In this document: positions 7,535 to 15,016 of the stretch, in pieces
Numbering within the stretch: position 1 is the first letter of the stretch
Layout: every line of letters begins with the position of its first letter
Assembly (NCBI GenBank): GCA_937876375.1
Contig: CALEHY010000022.1
Span: forward strand, 1-43,522
Origin: an uncultured Clostridia bacterium
GTDB taxonomy: Bacteria; Bacillota; Clostridia; Oscillospirales; Acutalibacteraceae
Length of the DNA stretch: 43,522 nucleotides
Reading direction: 5' to 3'
The notes under the pieces: model-generated
Told to the model about the DNA's origin: nothing
The model's input: the letters and a program-made list of their open reading frames with translations, nothing else
Databases searched by the model: none
Program-made: the position numbers and the translations under genes

Positions 7535-8692
7535 ATGACAAAGCTTTTGATTTCAATAGTAAAAAAGAGAAAAAACAGTAATTTTAGAAACGATATTGGA
7601 GTAATGAGTGGTATCGTTGGTATCCTAGTCAATGCTCTATTATGTGCAATAAAGTTCGTAGTAGGTAGTCTAACTGGCTCTGTATCTATCACAGCAGATG
7701 CCCTAAACAACCTGTCCGATGCTGGATCTAGCGTTGTCACCATCGCTGGAACAAAGCTGTCCGAAAGACCTGTCGACAAGGAGCACCCATTCGGTCATGG
7801 TAGAATAGAATATATCTCTGCTCTAGTGGTTGCATTTTTCATTTTCCTAATGGGATTTGAGCTAGGCAAGAGCTCTATTGAAAAAATCATTCATCCAAGC
7901 GAGCTAAAATTCAATATCGTATATGTAATCATTATTGCTGTGGCGATTTTGGCAAAGGTATGGCTATCATACTTTAACAAAAAGCTATATGTCATCACCG
8001 ATAATCTCAACCTAAAGGCTGTTAGCCAAGATAGTCTAAATGACTGCATATCAACTAGTGCTACTATCATCGTTATGGTAGCTTGCCATTTCTTCAACAT
8101 TCCTTGGCTAGATGGTGCAATCGGTCTTGGTGTGTCAGCATTTATACTATTCTCTGGTGTTAGCATTGTAAAGGACATACTCGGCCCACTACTTGGTCAG
8201 CCACCAGCAGAGGAGCTGGTAGATGGCATCAAAAATATAATGCTAAATGAAGAGCTAATCATCGGTGTACACGATTTGATTGTACACGACTACGGTCCTG
8301 GCAGAATTATCGCATCAGCACATGCAGAAGTGCCATCAAATGTCGACGTTATGCAGGCGCACGACGTTATCGACGTTGTTGAACAAAAAATTCGTGATGA
8401 GCTAAACATTATAATTTGTATTCATATGGACCCAATCGTCGTTGATGACGAGGAGGTCGACAAGTACAGAGAGCTATGTGCAAAAATCTTAAAGGAATAT
8501 AATGAGGAGTACACCTTCCACGACTTTAGAATGGTCAAGGGTGAAACACATACAAATCTTATATTCGATATTGTCACAACCTTTGACAAAAGCTATGACA
8601 AAAAGAAGATTATTGAAGAAATAACAGCAATGTTTAAGGCCGTTGACCCAAAGCTATTTTTGGTAATCACACTTGAACACCCATACACATAA
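7535..8692 (+). CDS. Cation diffusion facilitator transporter, probable Mn2+ exporter
   Basis: 385 aa, six-TM CDF protein with a long cytoplasmic C-terminal domain. The HPFGHGRIEYI loop after TM2 is diagnostic of the family. The transport site pairs N58/D62 in TM2 (ADALNNLSD) with D166/D170 in TM5 (QDSLND). An N-D-D-D set is the arrangement I associate with MntE-type manganese CDFs, whereas Zn2+ CDFs use His/Asp pairs; this is recalled knowledge, and the metal is an inference. Start supported by GAGGTG upstream. Monocistronic between its own promoter and terminator, beside rubrerythrin. Confidence 0.87.
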   Translation: MTKLLISIVKKRKNSNFRNDIGVMSGIVGILVNALLCAIKFVVGSLTGSVSITADALNNLSDAGSSVVTIAGTKLSERPVDKEHPFGHGRIEYISALVVAFFIFLMGFELGKSSIEKIIHPSELKFNIVYVIIIAVAILAKVWLSYFNKKLYVITDNLNLKAVSQDSLNDCISTSATIIVMVACHFFNIPWLDGAIGLGVSAFILFSGVSIVKDILGPLLGQPPAEELVDGIKNIMLNEELIIGVHDLIVHDYGPGRIIASAHAEVPSNVDVMQAHDVIDVVEQKIRDELNIIICIHMDPIVVDDEEVDKYRELCAKILKEYNEEYTFHDFRMVKGETHTNLIFDIVTTFDKSYDKKKIIEEITAMFKAVDPKLFLVITLEHPYT

Positions 8693-8695
8693 ACG

Positions 8696-8722
8696 AAAGG
8701 GTAGCTATATGCTACCTTTTTT
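8696..8722 (+). terminator. Terminator of the CDF gene
   Basis: AAAGGGTAGC (8696-8705) pairs with GCTACC plus following T bases (8711-8720), with loop TATAT and a T run to 8722. Confidence 0.85.
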
Positions 8723-8723
8723 G

Positions 8724-8752
8724 TTGACTATATGGCACGATTATTGTACAAT
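8724..8752 (+). promoter_or_regulatory. Promoter of the GH31 gene
   Basis: TTGACT (8724-8729), 17 nt spacer, TACAAT (8747-8752), 32 nt before the ATG. Confidence 0.7.
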
Positions 8753-8784
8753 ATTCTCATAATGTAAAGCAAAGGAGAATATCT

Positions 8785-11067
8785 ATGCTAAAGCCATCAT
8801 TAATTGCAAAAACAACCCCAAAGGCGAACGACCACCAAATATGGACTGGTGACGGAATGCGAATTACATTTCTCACTCCTCGTCTTATCCGTGTTGAAAC
8901 TGGTAATACCACTGATTTAGCAAGCTACACAGTATGGAACAGACAGTTCGACAAAGGTAATTTTGCTGTTACAAAAGACAGTAAATTCATCAAGGTTGAG
9001 ACTGATGACGTCATCTTCAATATCAAAAATGGCACACCATACAGTGTATATTTCAAGGATACAAATACCACAGAAATATTCTCAAAGCAAAAGAATCTAA
9101 AAGGTACAAGAAGGACTCTTGACGAAACATTTGGCAAGGTAGATCTTGATGATGGTCTAATCACAGAGGGTGGCGTGTATCTGTACGAGGACAAGTCAAT
9201 GCTACTCGACAGTGACGGTCATTTCACAAAACGAAATAATGGCAAGGACTACTATGCATTCGCTTATGACAAGGACCACAGAGCTACTATCAAGGCATTC
9301 TATTCTATCAGCTCACCTACTCCACTTATCCCAAGATTTGCACTAGGTGTATGGTGGAGCAGATACCACGCATACACCCAAAAGGAATACCTAGACCTTA
9401 TGGCAAGGTTCAAGGCTGACGATATTCCACTAACTGTTGCCACTATTGATATGGACTGGCACTGGGTAAAAGATATCAAGAAAAAATTCGGTGTCAACTA
9501 TGGTGGCTGGACTGGTTATTCTTGGAACACAGAGCTGTTCCCAGATTACAAAGAATTTTTCAACAAGCTAAAGGAAGACAACCTACATATCACGGTCAAC
9601 CTACACCCAGCTGATGGTGTTCATTCATACGAGGATATGTACGAGGATATGGCAAAGGCTGTAGGTATCGACCCTAGCACAAAGAAAAAGGTTGATTTCA
9701 AATGTGGTAGCGACGATTTTTGGAACGCATATTTCGATATTCTGCATAAGCCATATGAAAAAGATGGTGTTGACTTTTGGTGGATTGACTGGCAACAGGG
9801 CAAGCATAGTGACGTGCCTGGACTGGACCCACTAAACGCTCTAAATCATTACCACTACCTCGACAACGCAGAGGATGGCAGAATGCCAATGATACTATCA
9901 CGATATGCTGGATTTGGTTCACACAGATATCCACTTGGCTTTTCTGGTGACACTGCTATAACATGGGATGTACTAGATTTTCAGCCATATTTTACTGCTA
10001 ACGCTTCAAACATTGCATACAGCTGGTGGAGTCACGATATCGGTGGTCACCACTATGGCTACAGAGATGATGATTTGTATCTACGATGGCTACAGTTTGG
10101 TGTGTTCTCGCCTATTATGCGACTACATTCAACAGCTATCGAGCTACTTGGCAAGGAGCCTTGGAAATACAGAGCAGACGTACACAACTGTGCTAGAGAG
10201 TGGCTAAATCTGCGTCACAAGATGATACCATATGTATTCACTATGGACTATCGCACACACGAGGACGGCATTGCTCTATGCGAGCCAATGTACTACTCAT
10301 ATCCAAAAATGGACGAGGCATACAATGTGCCTAACCAATATATGTTCGGTAGTGAGCTAATGGTATGCCCTATCACACAGCCACAGCACAAGGATATGAA
10401 TATCGGCACAGTCAAGGCATGGCTACCAGAGGGCAGATGGGTCGATATCTTCACTAACCAGAGCTACACTGGTGGCAAGCAAATCACACTATGTCGTGAT
10501 TTGGATACCATACCAGTGCTTGCAAAGGAGGGTGCTATTGTCCCACTATCAGCTGACGCTGGCAATAGGACTGACAATCCTATCAGCTTCGAGATTTGGG
10601 CATTTTCTGGTAACAATAGTTTCACTCTTATTGAGGATAACAGCAAGACCAGCTACGCTGAGCACAAGGCTACAACAAAGATGGATATTGCATACGACAA
10701 TGACGAAATCACATTCACTATCAACAAAGCAGAGGGTGATTTGTCCGTTATTCCAGAGAAGAGAAATTACAAGGTTATTGTTAAGGATATTGTTGTTGAT
10801 GGCAAGCAATTAGTTATCGATATCAACGACGCAAGCGTTAAAGAAACACATACAGTAACAATTAAAAACGCAAAGCGTGCTGAAAATGAGGATTTGAGAG
10901 AGGCTGTAATTCGCATAATGTCTCGTTGGCAAGAAACAACGAAGAACAAGCAAAAGGCATACAAGCCATTCGAAAACCTGACCGAAAGAAATGAAATCCT
11001 AACAGCCCTAAAATCCACGAAGCTACCAAAATCTGTAACCTACGCAATCCTAGAGCATTTGGTGTAA
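8785..11067 (+). CDS. GH31 alpha-glucosidase-family enzyme
   Basis: 760 aa retaining alpha-glycosidase of family GH31, likely releasing glucose (or xylose) from the end of alpha-linked oligosaccharides. An N-terminal beta-sandwich (about 1-185) precedes the TIM barrel. The nucleophile is D335 in FWWIDWQQG and the acid/base D389 in GFSGDTAITWD; WWSHDIGGH and MRLHS are further family motifs. Beta domains follow from about residue 520. The last ~65 residues form a charged, probably helical tail not typical of the family core. No signal peptide, so cytoplasmic. Monocistronic. The exact substrate (maltose-type, isomaltose or xyloglucan fragments) cannot be set from sequence. Confidence 0.9.
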   Translation: MLKPSLIAKTTPKANDHQIWTGDGMRITFLTPRLIRVETGNTTDLASYTVWNRQFDKGNFAVTKDSKFIKVETDDVIFNIKNGTPYSVYFKDTNTTEIFSKQKNLKGTRRTLDETFGKVDLDDGLITEGGVYLYEDKSMLLDSDGHFTKRNNGKDYYAFAYDKDHRATIKAFYSISSPTPLIPRFALGVWWSRYHAYTQKEYLDLMARFKADDIPLTVATIDMDWHWVKDIKKKFGVNYGGWTGYSWNTELFPDYKEFFNKLKEDNLHITVNLHPADGVHSYEDMYEDMAKAVGIDPSTKKKVDFKCGSDDFWNAYFDILHKPYEKDGVDFWWIDWQQGKHSDVPGLDPLNALNHYHYLDNAEDGRMPMILSRYAGFGSHRYPLGFSGDTAITWDVLDFQPYFTANASNIAYSWWSHDIGGHHYGYRDDDLYLRWLQFGVFSPIMRLHSTAIELLGKEPWKYRADVHNCAREWLNLRHKMIPYVFTMDYRTHEDGIALCEPMYYSYPKMDEAYNVPNQYMFGSELMVCPITQPQHKDMNIGTVKAWLPEGRWVDIFTNQSYTGGKQITLCRDLDTIPVLAKEGAIVPLSADAGNRTDNPISFEIWAFSGNNSFTLIEDNSKTSYAEHKATTKMDIAYDNDEITFTINKAEGDLSVIPEKRNYKVIVKDIVVDGKQLVIDINDASVKETHTVTIKNAKRAENEDLREAVIRIMSRWQETTKNKQKAYKPFENLTERNEILTALKSTKLPKSVTYAILEHLV

Positions 11068-11080
11068 ATAAAACATAAAA

Positions 11081-11110
11081 AAACGGATGAGTAAATGTAC
11101 TCATCCGTTT
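11081..11110. terminator. Bidirectional terminator between GH31 and the PHP gene
   Basis: A perfect 13-bp stem (11081-11093 with 11098-11110, 4-base loop) flanked by A and T runs. The minus-strand PHP gene stops at 11112, directly beside the stem, so it serves both converging units. Confidence 0.9.
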
Positions 11111-11111
11111 T

Positions 11112-12110
11112 TTATTCTATCCATATTGGGTTAGTGAATGCCCAAAAGAAATCTGGTATTTTGTAGCCCTTTGGCATCTCCTTGCCTCGTCTGGTCATAA
11201 AGACATTCTCCACTAGAGTATAGCCCTTTTCAGCGACAGCATTCATACGATAGGTTATCTCTGCACGAATGAAACCCTTGTCCTCTACTGGAACTGTGAC
11301 CACAAAATAAGGCATATATTGACTAGCTGTGTAGTCAAAAATCACCTTGTCATTATTGTAGAGCAGAACTCTATGTCCCTTTTTCAGCTTTGTGATAGCA
11401 AGTCTAGCTACTTTGTTTTCGTCAAGATTTGCTGTATCACCAAGCTGTGCATCACCATAGGTAAGAAAAATCTTGCTTGATTTTGGCGAATTTGACACAA
11501 AGCATCTACCCTCCTTTATGGCAGACAAGATTGCTTCCTTGCTATTATCCTCGGCATGAACATATGTCACTGGCATCGCCAAAAACTGCACGCCCAAATA
11601 ATCACGATGAAAATCAGAGCCACCAACAGCGCCAAGGTGCTGACCTCTCATCAAGCGTTCTACCCACCAGTCACGATTCTTGATATTATCGCTATGCTGA
11701 ACAGTGTTCCACACCTCAATGCTATCAAAAGGATAATCATCCATATCAAGCAGAAACGGACAGTTTGTACAAAACGGATGATTGACTGACACCATAGCAC
11801 CAGCACGCTTGCAATCATCAATAATTTTTGCATAGTCCTCTGCTGTATCGAGCTTGTGTGGTGGGTCACTAGGCACAGCAGCTCCCCAAACATTCACATG
11901 TCCAGGCTTATCGGTTAGCTCCTGACCTTGAATAACTAGCATATCACCATCATAATATGTTTCGCTAACAGAATTATAGTTATGGTCAGTAATCATTATG
12001 TAATCAAAACCAATACGCTTGCAATAATCTATCAGCTGTGATTTTGACAAAACACCATCAGAATTCGTAGTATGCAGATGAGTGTCGCCCATATACCATT
12101 TTCTTTTCAT
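11112..12110 (-). CDS. PHP-domain metallohydrolase (CehA/McbA-like)
   Basis: 332 aa. The PHP metal-site motifs appear in order: DTHLHT near the start, TDHN, a GQE motif, VNHP and GGSDFH. Such proteins hydrolyse phosphoesters or other esters with a three-metal centre; several are found in sugar-use loci with unknown substrate. The C-terminal third (about 220-332) is beta-rich. No signal peptide. It is the last gene of a three-gene operon, 8 nt after the GH43 gene, so its substrate is probably linked to the oligosaccharide that GH43 handles (inference). Confidence 0.85.
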   Translation of the reverse strand: MKRKWYMGDTHLHTTNSDGVLSKSQLIDYCKRIGFDYIMITDHNYNSVSETYYDGDMLVIQGQELTDKPGHVNVWGAAVPSDPPHKLDTAEDYAKIIDDCKRAGAMVSVNHPFCTNCPFLLDMDDYPFDSIEVWNTVQHSDNIKNRDWWVERLMRGQHLGAVGGSDFHRDYLGVQFLAMPVTYVHAEDNSKEAILSAIKEGRCFVSNSPKSSKIFLTYGDAQLGDTANLDENKVARLAITKLKKGHRVLLYNNDKVIFDYTASQYMPYFVVTVPVEDKGFIRAEITYRMNAVAEKGYTLVENVFMTRRGKEMPKGYKIPDFFWAFTNPIWIE

Positions 12111-12118
12111 AATACACT

Positions 12119-12964
12119 CTATTTCTCTAAGTGATCGCCACAGTCCTTTATCTCAATAAATGCTGGGCGCTCGTAATCAGTTTGGTTAGGTGTATGGTAT
12201 GTAAGATACAGCTTGTCATTAGCCTTAAATATCATACCATGACCACCATCGTCATCAATAAGTGGTGGCAAATGCTCGAACTCACCAGTGATTGTTTCAT
12301 CATTAAAGCGAACAACAGCCTCACAGTAATCATCGCCAATAAAGGTAGACCAAATCATGAGCAATGTACCGTCCTTTGTACGATACATAAATGGACCATC
12401 AGTTGTATAATGCTCACCCTCTGGTTTCTTGTCAGCCCAGTATGGTGATGACGCACTAAACAGATAAACTGGCTCTGTGATACGCTCGGACAAGTCATCG
12501 CTTAGCTGTGCATAGCACATTGTTCCATCAACAACCTGAATATGCTCGTGACAGAACACGATATATGGCGTATCATTCTCGATATACAAAGTGCCATCAA
12601 GTGCTTCCCAATCATGTGGTGTGACAGCCTTGTTACTATGTGGAGTGAATGGACCTAATGGCGACTCTGCCTTTAGTATATGAGTACCACGCCTGCCACT
12701 ATCCATAGTAAAGGTAGCGAACATATAATATGCACCCTTATACTTGTGCACCTCTGGTGCCCAGTTAACGCAGATATTCATACCATAATCACTGGAGCAG
12801 AACACCTCTTTTGGCTCTGACCAATCGACCAAATCAGTCGACACATACACATCAAAGCCACCAGTCATTTGGCCAAAATTCGCAGCTCTAGTACCGTACA
12901 TATAGTACTTGCCATCCTCAACAAGCACGAATGGGTCACGAATTTTAATATCACTATTTCTCAT
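12119..12964 (-). CDS. GH43-family glycosidase, paralogue 1
   Basis: 281 aa five-bladed propeller of GH43 (arabinofuranosidase/xylosidase/arabinanase family). Blade motifs include IRDPFV with the likely catalytic base Asp near the N-terminus, WAPEVHKY, and ALDGTLY with the second Asp. At the place of the usual catalytic Glu (EGP) it has TTDGPFMYR, an Asp. The same substitution is in the paralogue at 24828-25682, so it is not random damage. No signal peptide. Lies 15 nt after a 7-TM membrane protein gene and 8 nt before the PHP gene. The substrate is unknown; the unusual acid position makes a plain arabinofuranosidase label unsafe. Confidence 0.85.
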   Translation of the reverse strand: MRNSDIKIRDPFVLVEDGKYYMYGTRAANFGQMTGGFDVYVSTDLVDWSEPKEVFCSSDYGMNICVNWAPEVHKYKGAYYMFATFTMDSGRRGTHILKAESPLGPFTPHSNKAVTPHDWEALDGTLYIENDTPYIVFCHEHIQVVDGTMCYAQLSDDLSERITEPVYLFSASSPYWADKKPEGEHYTTDGPFMYRTKDGTLLMIWSTFIGDDYCEAVVRFNDETITGEFEHLPPLIDDDGGHGMIFKANDKLYLTYHTPNQTDYERPAFIEIKDCGDHLEK

Positions 12965-12979
12965 AATATCTCCAATATA

Positions 12980-13816
12980 TTACTTACCAGATAGGAACTC
13001 TACTTGGTTGTCGTAGTCCTTAACTCTTTCAGAATTATTCTCAATAATTCTATCGGTAAATGATAGTCTTGTACTGCGCTTTTTGAGATTTTCGTTAACT
13101 CGACGAGACACAGCAATAAAGATAATATAGATATATGGCATACCTAGATTTGTCTCTAGCAATGAGTTAATAATCATTGGTGATAGGAAGTTAACGTCCA
13201 TACCTGTTACGCCAAGGTTTGCAGAACGGATACCACCAAGGAATAATCCAATCTCCCATCCAGCCTGAACGAGAATGCCAATAACAAGTAGCCAAGGGAT
13301 ATTAACTCTCTCCTTCTTTGTCTTTCTGCTCATATTCCATAAGAACAACAGAACATATCCAACGAACAGAATTAGTGCCATCCAGCCATGGTAAGCACCA
13401 GTCTCTCGCCAAATAGTAATAGTGTAATCGTGTGGACCAAATGTCTTGGTTAACAGTGGACAGCATATCCACCAACCCAAAATCAAGGTTGTCCACTCGA
13501 ACAAATTTTTATCCTTTGAAATCCAGAGCCAAATCCATGCAAAATTGGTAAATCCGTAGCTCATAGACATCCACATTAGCACCCAAAACAGCTGTCCTTG
13601 TGTACCCTCTACACCATTCATAAGCAGATGACGAGAGCCAGTAGCCAAATGGAAAATACCAAAATCCACGATTTGATATAGTATTCCAGCAAGGACACCA
13701 ACAATGATTGTGATATACTTCTTCTTAAACAAGAGCATACCGATAAATAATACTAAGAATGCAATATCGAGCCACATATAAAAAGGCTCAAATACTCTTT
13801 GTGCAACAACTTCCAT
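12980..13816 (-). CDS. Unknown 7-TM membrane protein
   Basis: 278 aa that I do not recognise. Seven hydrophobic spans at roughly residues 12-30, 34-57, 76-100, 106-123, 143-161, 172-196 and 214-236, unusually rich in Trp (for example FAWIWLWIS and LILGWWICC). A charged tail of about 40 residues follows (SRRVNENLKKRST and beyond), probably cytoplasmic. Short conserved-looking loops contain HLATGSRHLL and FGPHDYTITIWRETGAYHGW. First gene of an operon with GH43 and a PHP hydrolase, 15 nt before GH43. It could be a carrier for the GH43 substrate or a membrane enzyme; the sequence does not decide. Confidence 0.8.
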   Translation of the reverse strand: MEVVAQRVFEPFYMWLDIAFLVLFIGMLLFKKKYITIIVGVLAGILYQIVDFGIFHLATGSRHLLMNGVEGTQGQLFWVLMWMSMSYGFTNFAWIWLWISKDKNLFEWTTLILGWWICCPLLTKTFGPHDYTITIWRETGAYHGWMALILFVGYVLLFLWNMSRKTKKERVNIPWLLVIGILVQAGWEIGLFLGGIRSANLGVTGMDVNFLSPMIINSLLETNLGMPYIYIIFIAVSRRVNENLKKRSTRLSFTDRIIENNSERVKDYDNQVEFLSGK

Positions 13817-13845
13817 AAAAAATCTCCTTTACTTTTGATACATAC

Positions 13846-13874
13846 ATTCTACCATAATATGTAAAAAATTGCAA
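13846..13874 (-). promoter_or_regulatory. Promoter of the 7-TM/GH43/PHP operon
   Basis: Minus strand TTGCAA (13874-13869), 17 nt spacer, TAGAAT (13851-13846). Confidence 0.65.
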
Positions 13875-13878
13875 TAAA

Positions 13879-13901
13879 AAAGGCTCTCATAGAGAGCCTT
13901 T
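13879..13901 (-). terminator. Terminator of the perR-reverse rubrerythrin operon
   Basis: A 10-bp perfect stem (13879-13888 with 13892-13901, loop ATA), followed on the minus strand by a T run at 13880-13875. It sits 12 nt past the stop codon. Confidence 0.88.
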
Positions 13902-13913
13902 AAATATCAAATA

Positions 13914-14450
13914 TTAGCCAAAATATCTCTGTAGAAGACCTGCAAATGCCTTGCCGTGTCTTGCCTCATCTCTTGCCATCTCATGAACTGTGTCGTGAAT
14001 AGCGTCAAGACCCTGCTCCTTTGCCTTCTTTGCGAGCTCTGTCTTACCAGCTGTTGCGCCATTTTCTGCAGCAACTCTCATCTCAAGATTCTTCTTTGTT
14101 GAATCTGTAATAACCTCACCAAGTAACTCTGCAAACTTTGCAGCGTGCTCTGCCTCCTCGTAAGCAGCCTTCTCCCAGTACATACCAATCTCTGGATAGC
14201 CCTCACGGAATGCAACTCTAGCCATAGCGAGATACATACCAACCTCTGTGCACTCACCATTGAAATTGTCACGAAGACCCTGTAGAATTTCTGCATCAAC
14301 ACCCTGAGCTACACCAACGATATGCTCTGCTGCCCAAGACATTGCCTCGCCGTCCTCTCTAACAGCCATCTTTGCCTTACAAATTGGGCAAACGTCAATA
14401 GGCTCATCACTCTCGTATCCACATACTGGACAATAATACTTCTTTTGCAT
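13914..14450 (-). CDS. Reverse rubrerythrin
   Basis: 178 aa with the domain order reversed from classical rubrerythrin. An N-terminal rubredoxin-like domain (CPVC near residue 8 and CPIC near 22) is followed by a ferritin-like diiron domain with EEAEHAAKF and ARDEARHGKAF. Reverse rubrerythrins of clostridia act as part of NADH-linked peroxide and oxygen reduction and are induced under PerR control. The gene follows perR by 23 nt with its own Shine-Dalgarno and ends at a strong terminator, so the two form one operon. Confidence 0.93.
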   Translation of the reverse strand: MQKKYYCPVCGYESDEPIDVCPICKAKMAVREDGEAMSWAAEHIVGVAQGVDAEILQGLRDNFNGECTEVGMYLAMARVAFREGYPEIGMYWEKAAYEEAEHAAKFAELLGEVITDSTKKNLEMRVAAENGATAGKTELAKKAKEQGLDAIHDTVHEMARDEARHGKAFAGLLQRYFG

Positions 14451-14473
14451 AATAAAATCTCCTTTATTAAAAA

Positions 14474-14872
14474 TTATTTACATTCATTGCATAATCCGCT
14501 AAAATACACGTCTTTAGTAGCAACAGAAAAACCATCGATCCCACTATACTGCACATTGCTAACGTCAAAATCAAATATCTTGCCACAGCAATTACAAATA
14601 AAATGACCGTGCAAACTGGTATTAGCATCGTATCTAACACGAGTACCATCAATATTAATCTTGGTGATAAATCCATTCTCTACTAATGATTGGAGCGAAT
14701 TATATACCGTGGTCTTTGAAAACGAAGGATGAATACTAATAACACTCCTGTATATTTCGTCAGCATCTGGGTGTGTTGGGTTCTCACACAGATATTTGAA
14801 CACAGCAATACGCTGTGGTGTAGCCCTAAATCCCCTTTGCTTGAAAAGAGCAGTAATATCAATTTCGTTCAA
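14474..14872 (-). CDS. perR: PerR-type Fur-family peroxide regulator
   Basis: 132 aa from a TTG start at 14872. That start is chosen because AAGGTGGTGAT, nearly the full anti-SD complement, lies 7 nt upstream; a longer reading from 14893 would overlap this site. The N-terminal winged helix contains RGFRATPQRIAVFKYL and KTTVYNSLQSL. The C-terminal metal-binding domain has HGHFICNCCGK and a final CNEC, giving the two CxxC motifs of the structural zinc site. PerR represses peroxide-defence genes until metal-catalysed oxidation inactivates it. Its partner gene encodes reverse rubrerythrin, and two Per-box-like sites cover its own start region, supporting PerR over Fur or Zur. Confidence 0.87.
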   Translation of the reverse strand: MNEIDITALFKQRGFRATPQRIAVFKYLCENPTHPDADEIYRSVISIHPSFSKTTVYNSLQSLVENGFITKINIDGTRVRYDANTSLHGHFICNCCGKIFDFDVSNVQYSGIDGFSVATKDVYFSGLCNECK

Positions 14873-14884
14873 AAAATCACCACC

Positions 14885-14916
14885 TTGTAACAATTACTAA
14901 CTTGTAATGATTGCAA
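14885..14916 (-). promoter_or_regulatory. Two Per-box-like operators at the perR transcription start
   Basis: TTGTAATGATTGCAA (14902-14916) matches the 15-base Per box TTATAATNATTATAA at most positions, including both outer TT/AA ends. A second, weaker copy lies at 14885-14899. The better site starts 6 bases after the -10 and so covers the predicted +1, where a repressor would block transcription. This indicates autoregulation of perR and reverse rubrerythrin. Confidence 0.6.
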
Positions 14917-14921
14917 TCTAT

Positions 14922-14949
14922 ATTATACACGATAAAAATAAAAAGTCAA
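14922..14949 (-). promoter_or_regulatory. Promoter of perR
   Basis: Minus strand TTGACT (14949-14944), 16 nt spacer, perfect TATAAT (14927-14922). Confidence 0.75.
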
Positions 14950-14955
14950 TAGTAA

Positions 14956-14984
14956 TTTACAACATAATCTCATTATGCTATTAT
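14956..14984 (+). promoter_or_regulatory. Promoter of the TetM-like GTPase-NYN gene
   Basis: TTTACA (14956-14961), 17 nt spacer, TATTAT (14979-14984), 32 nt before the ATG. It is divergent from the perR promoter, with only 6 bases between the two -35 boxes. Confidence 0.65.
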
Positions 14985-15016
14985 AGATTAAACAAAAATG
15001 AAGGTGTGGTGAAAAA

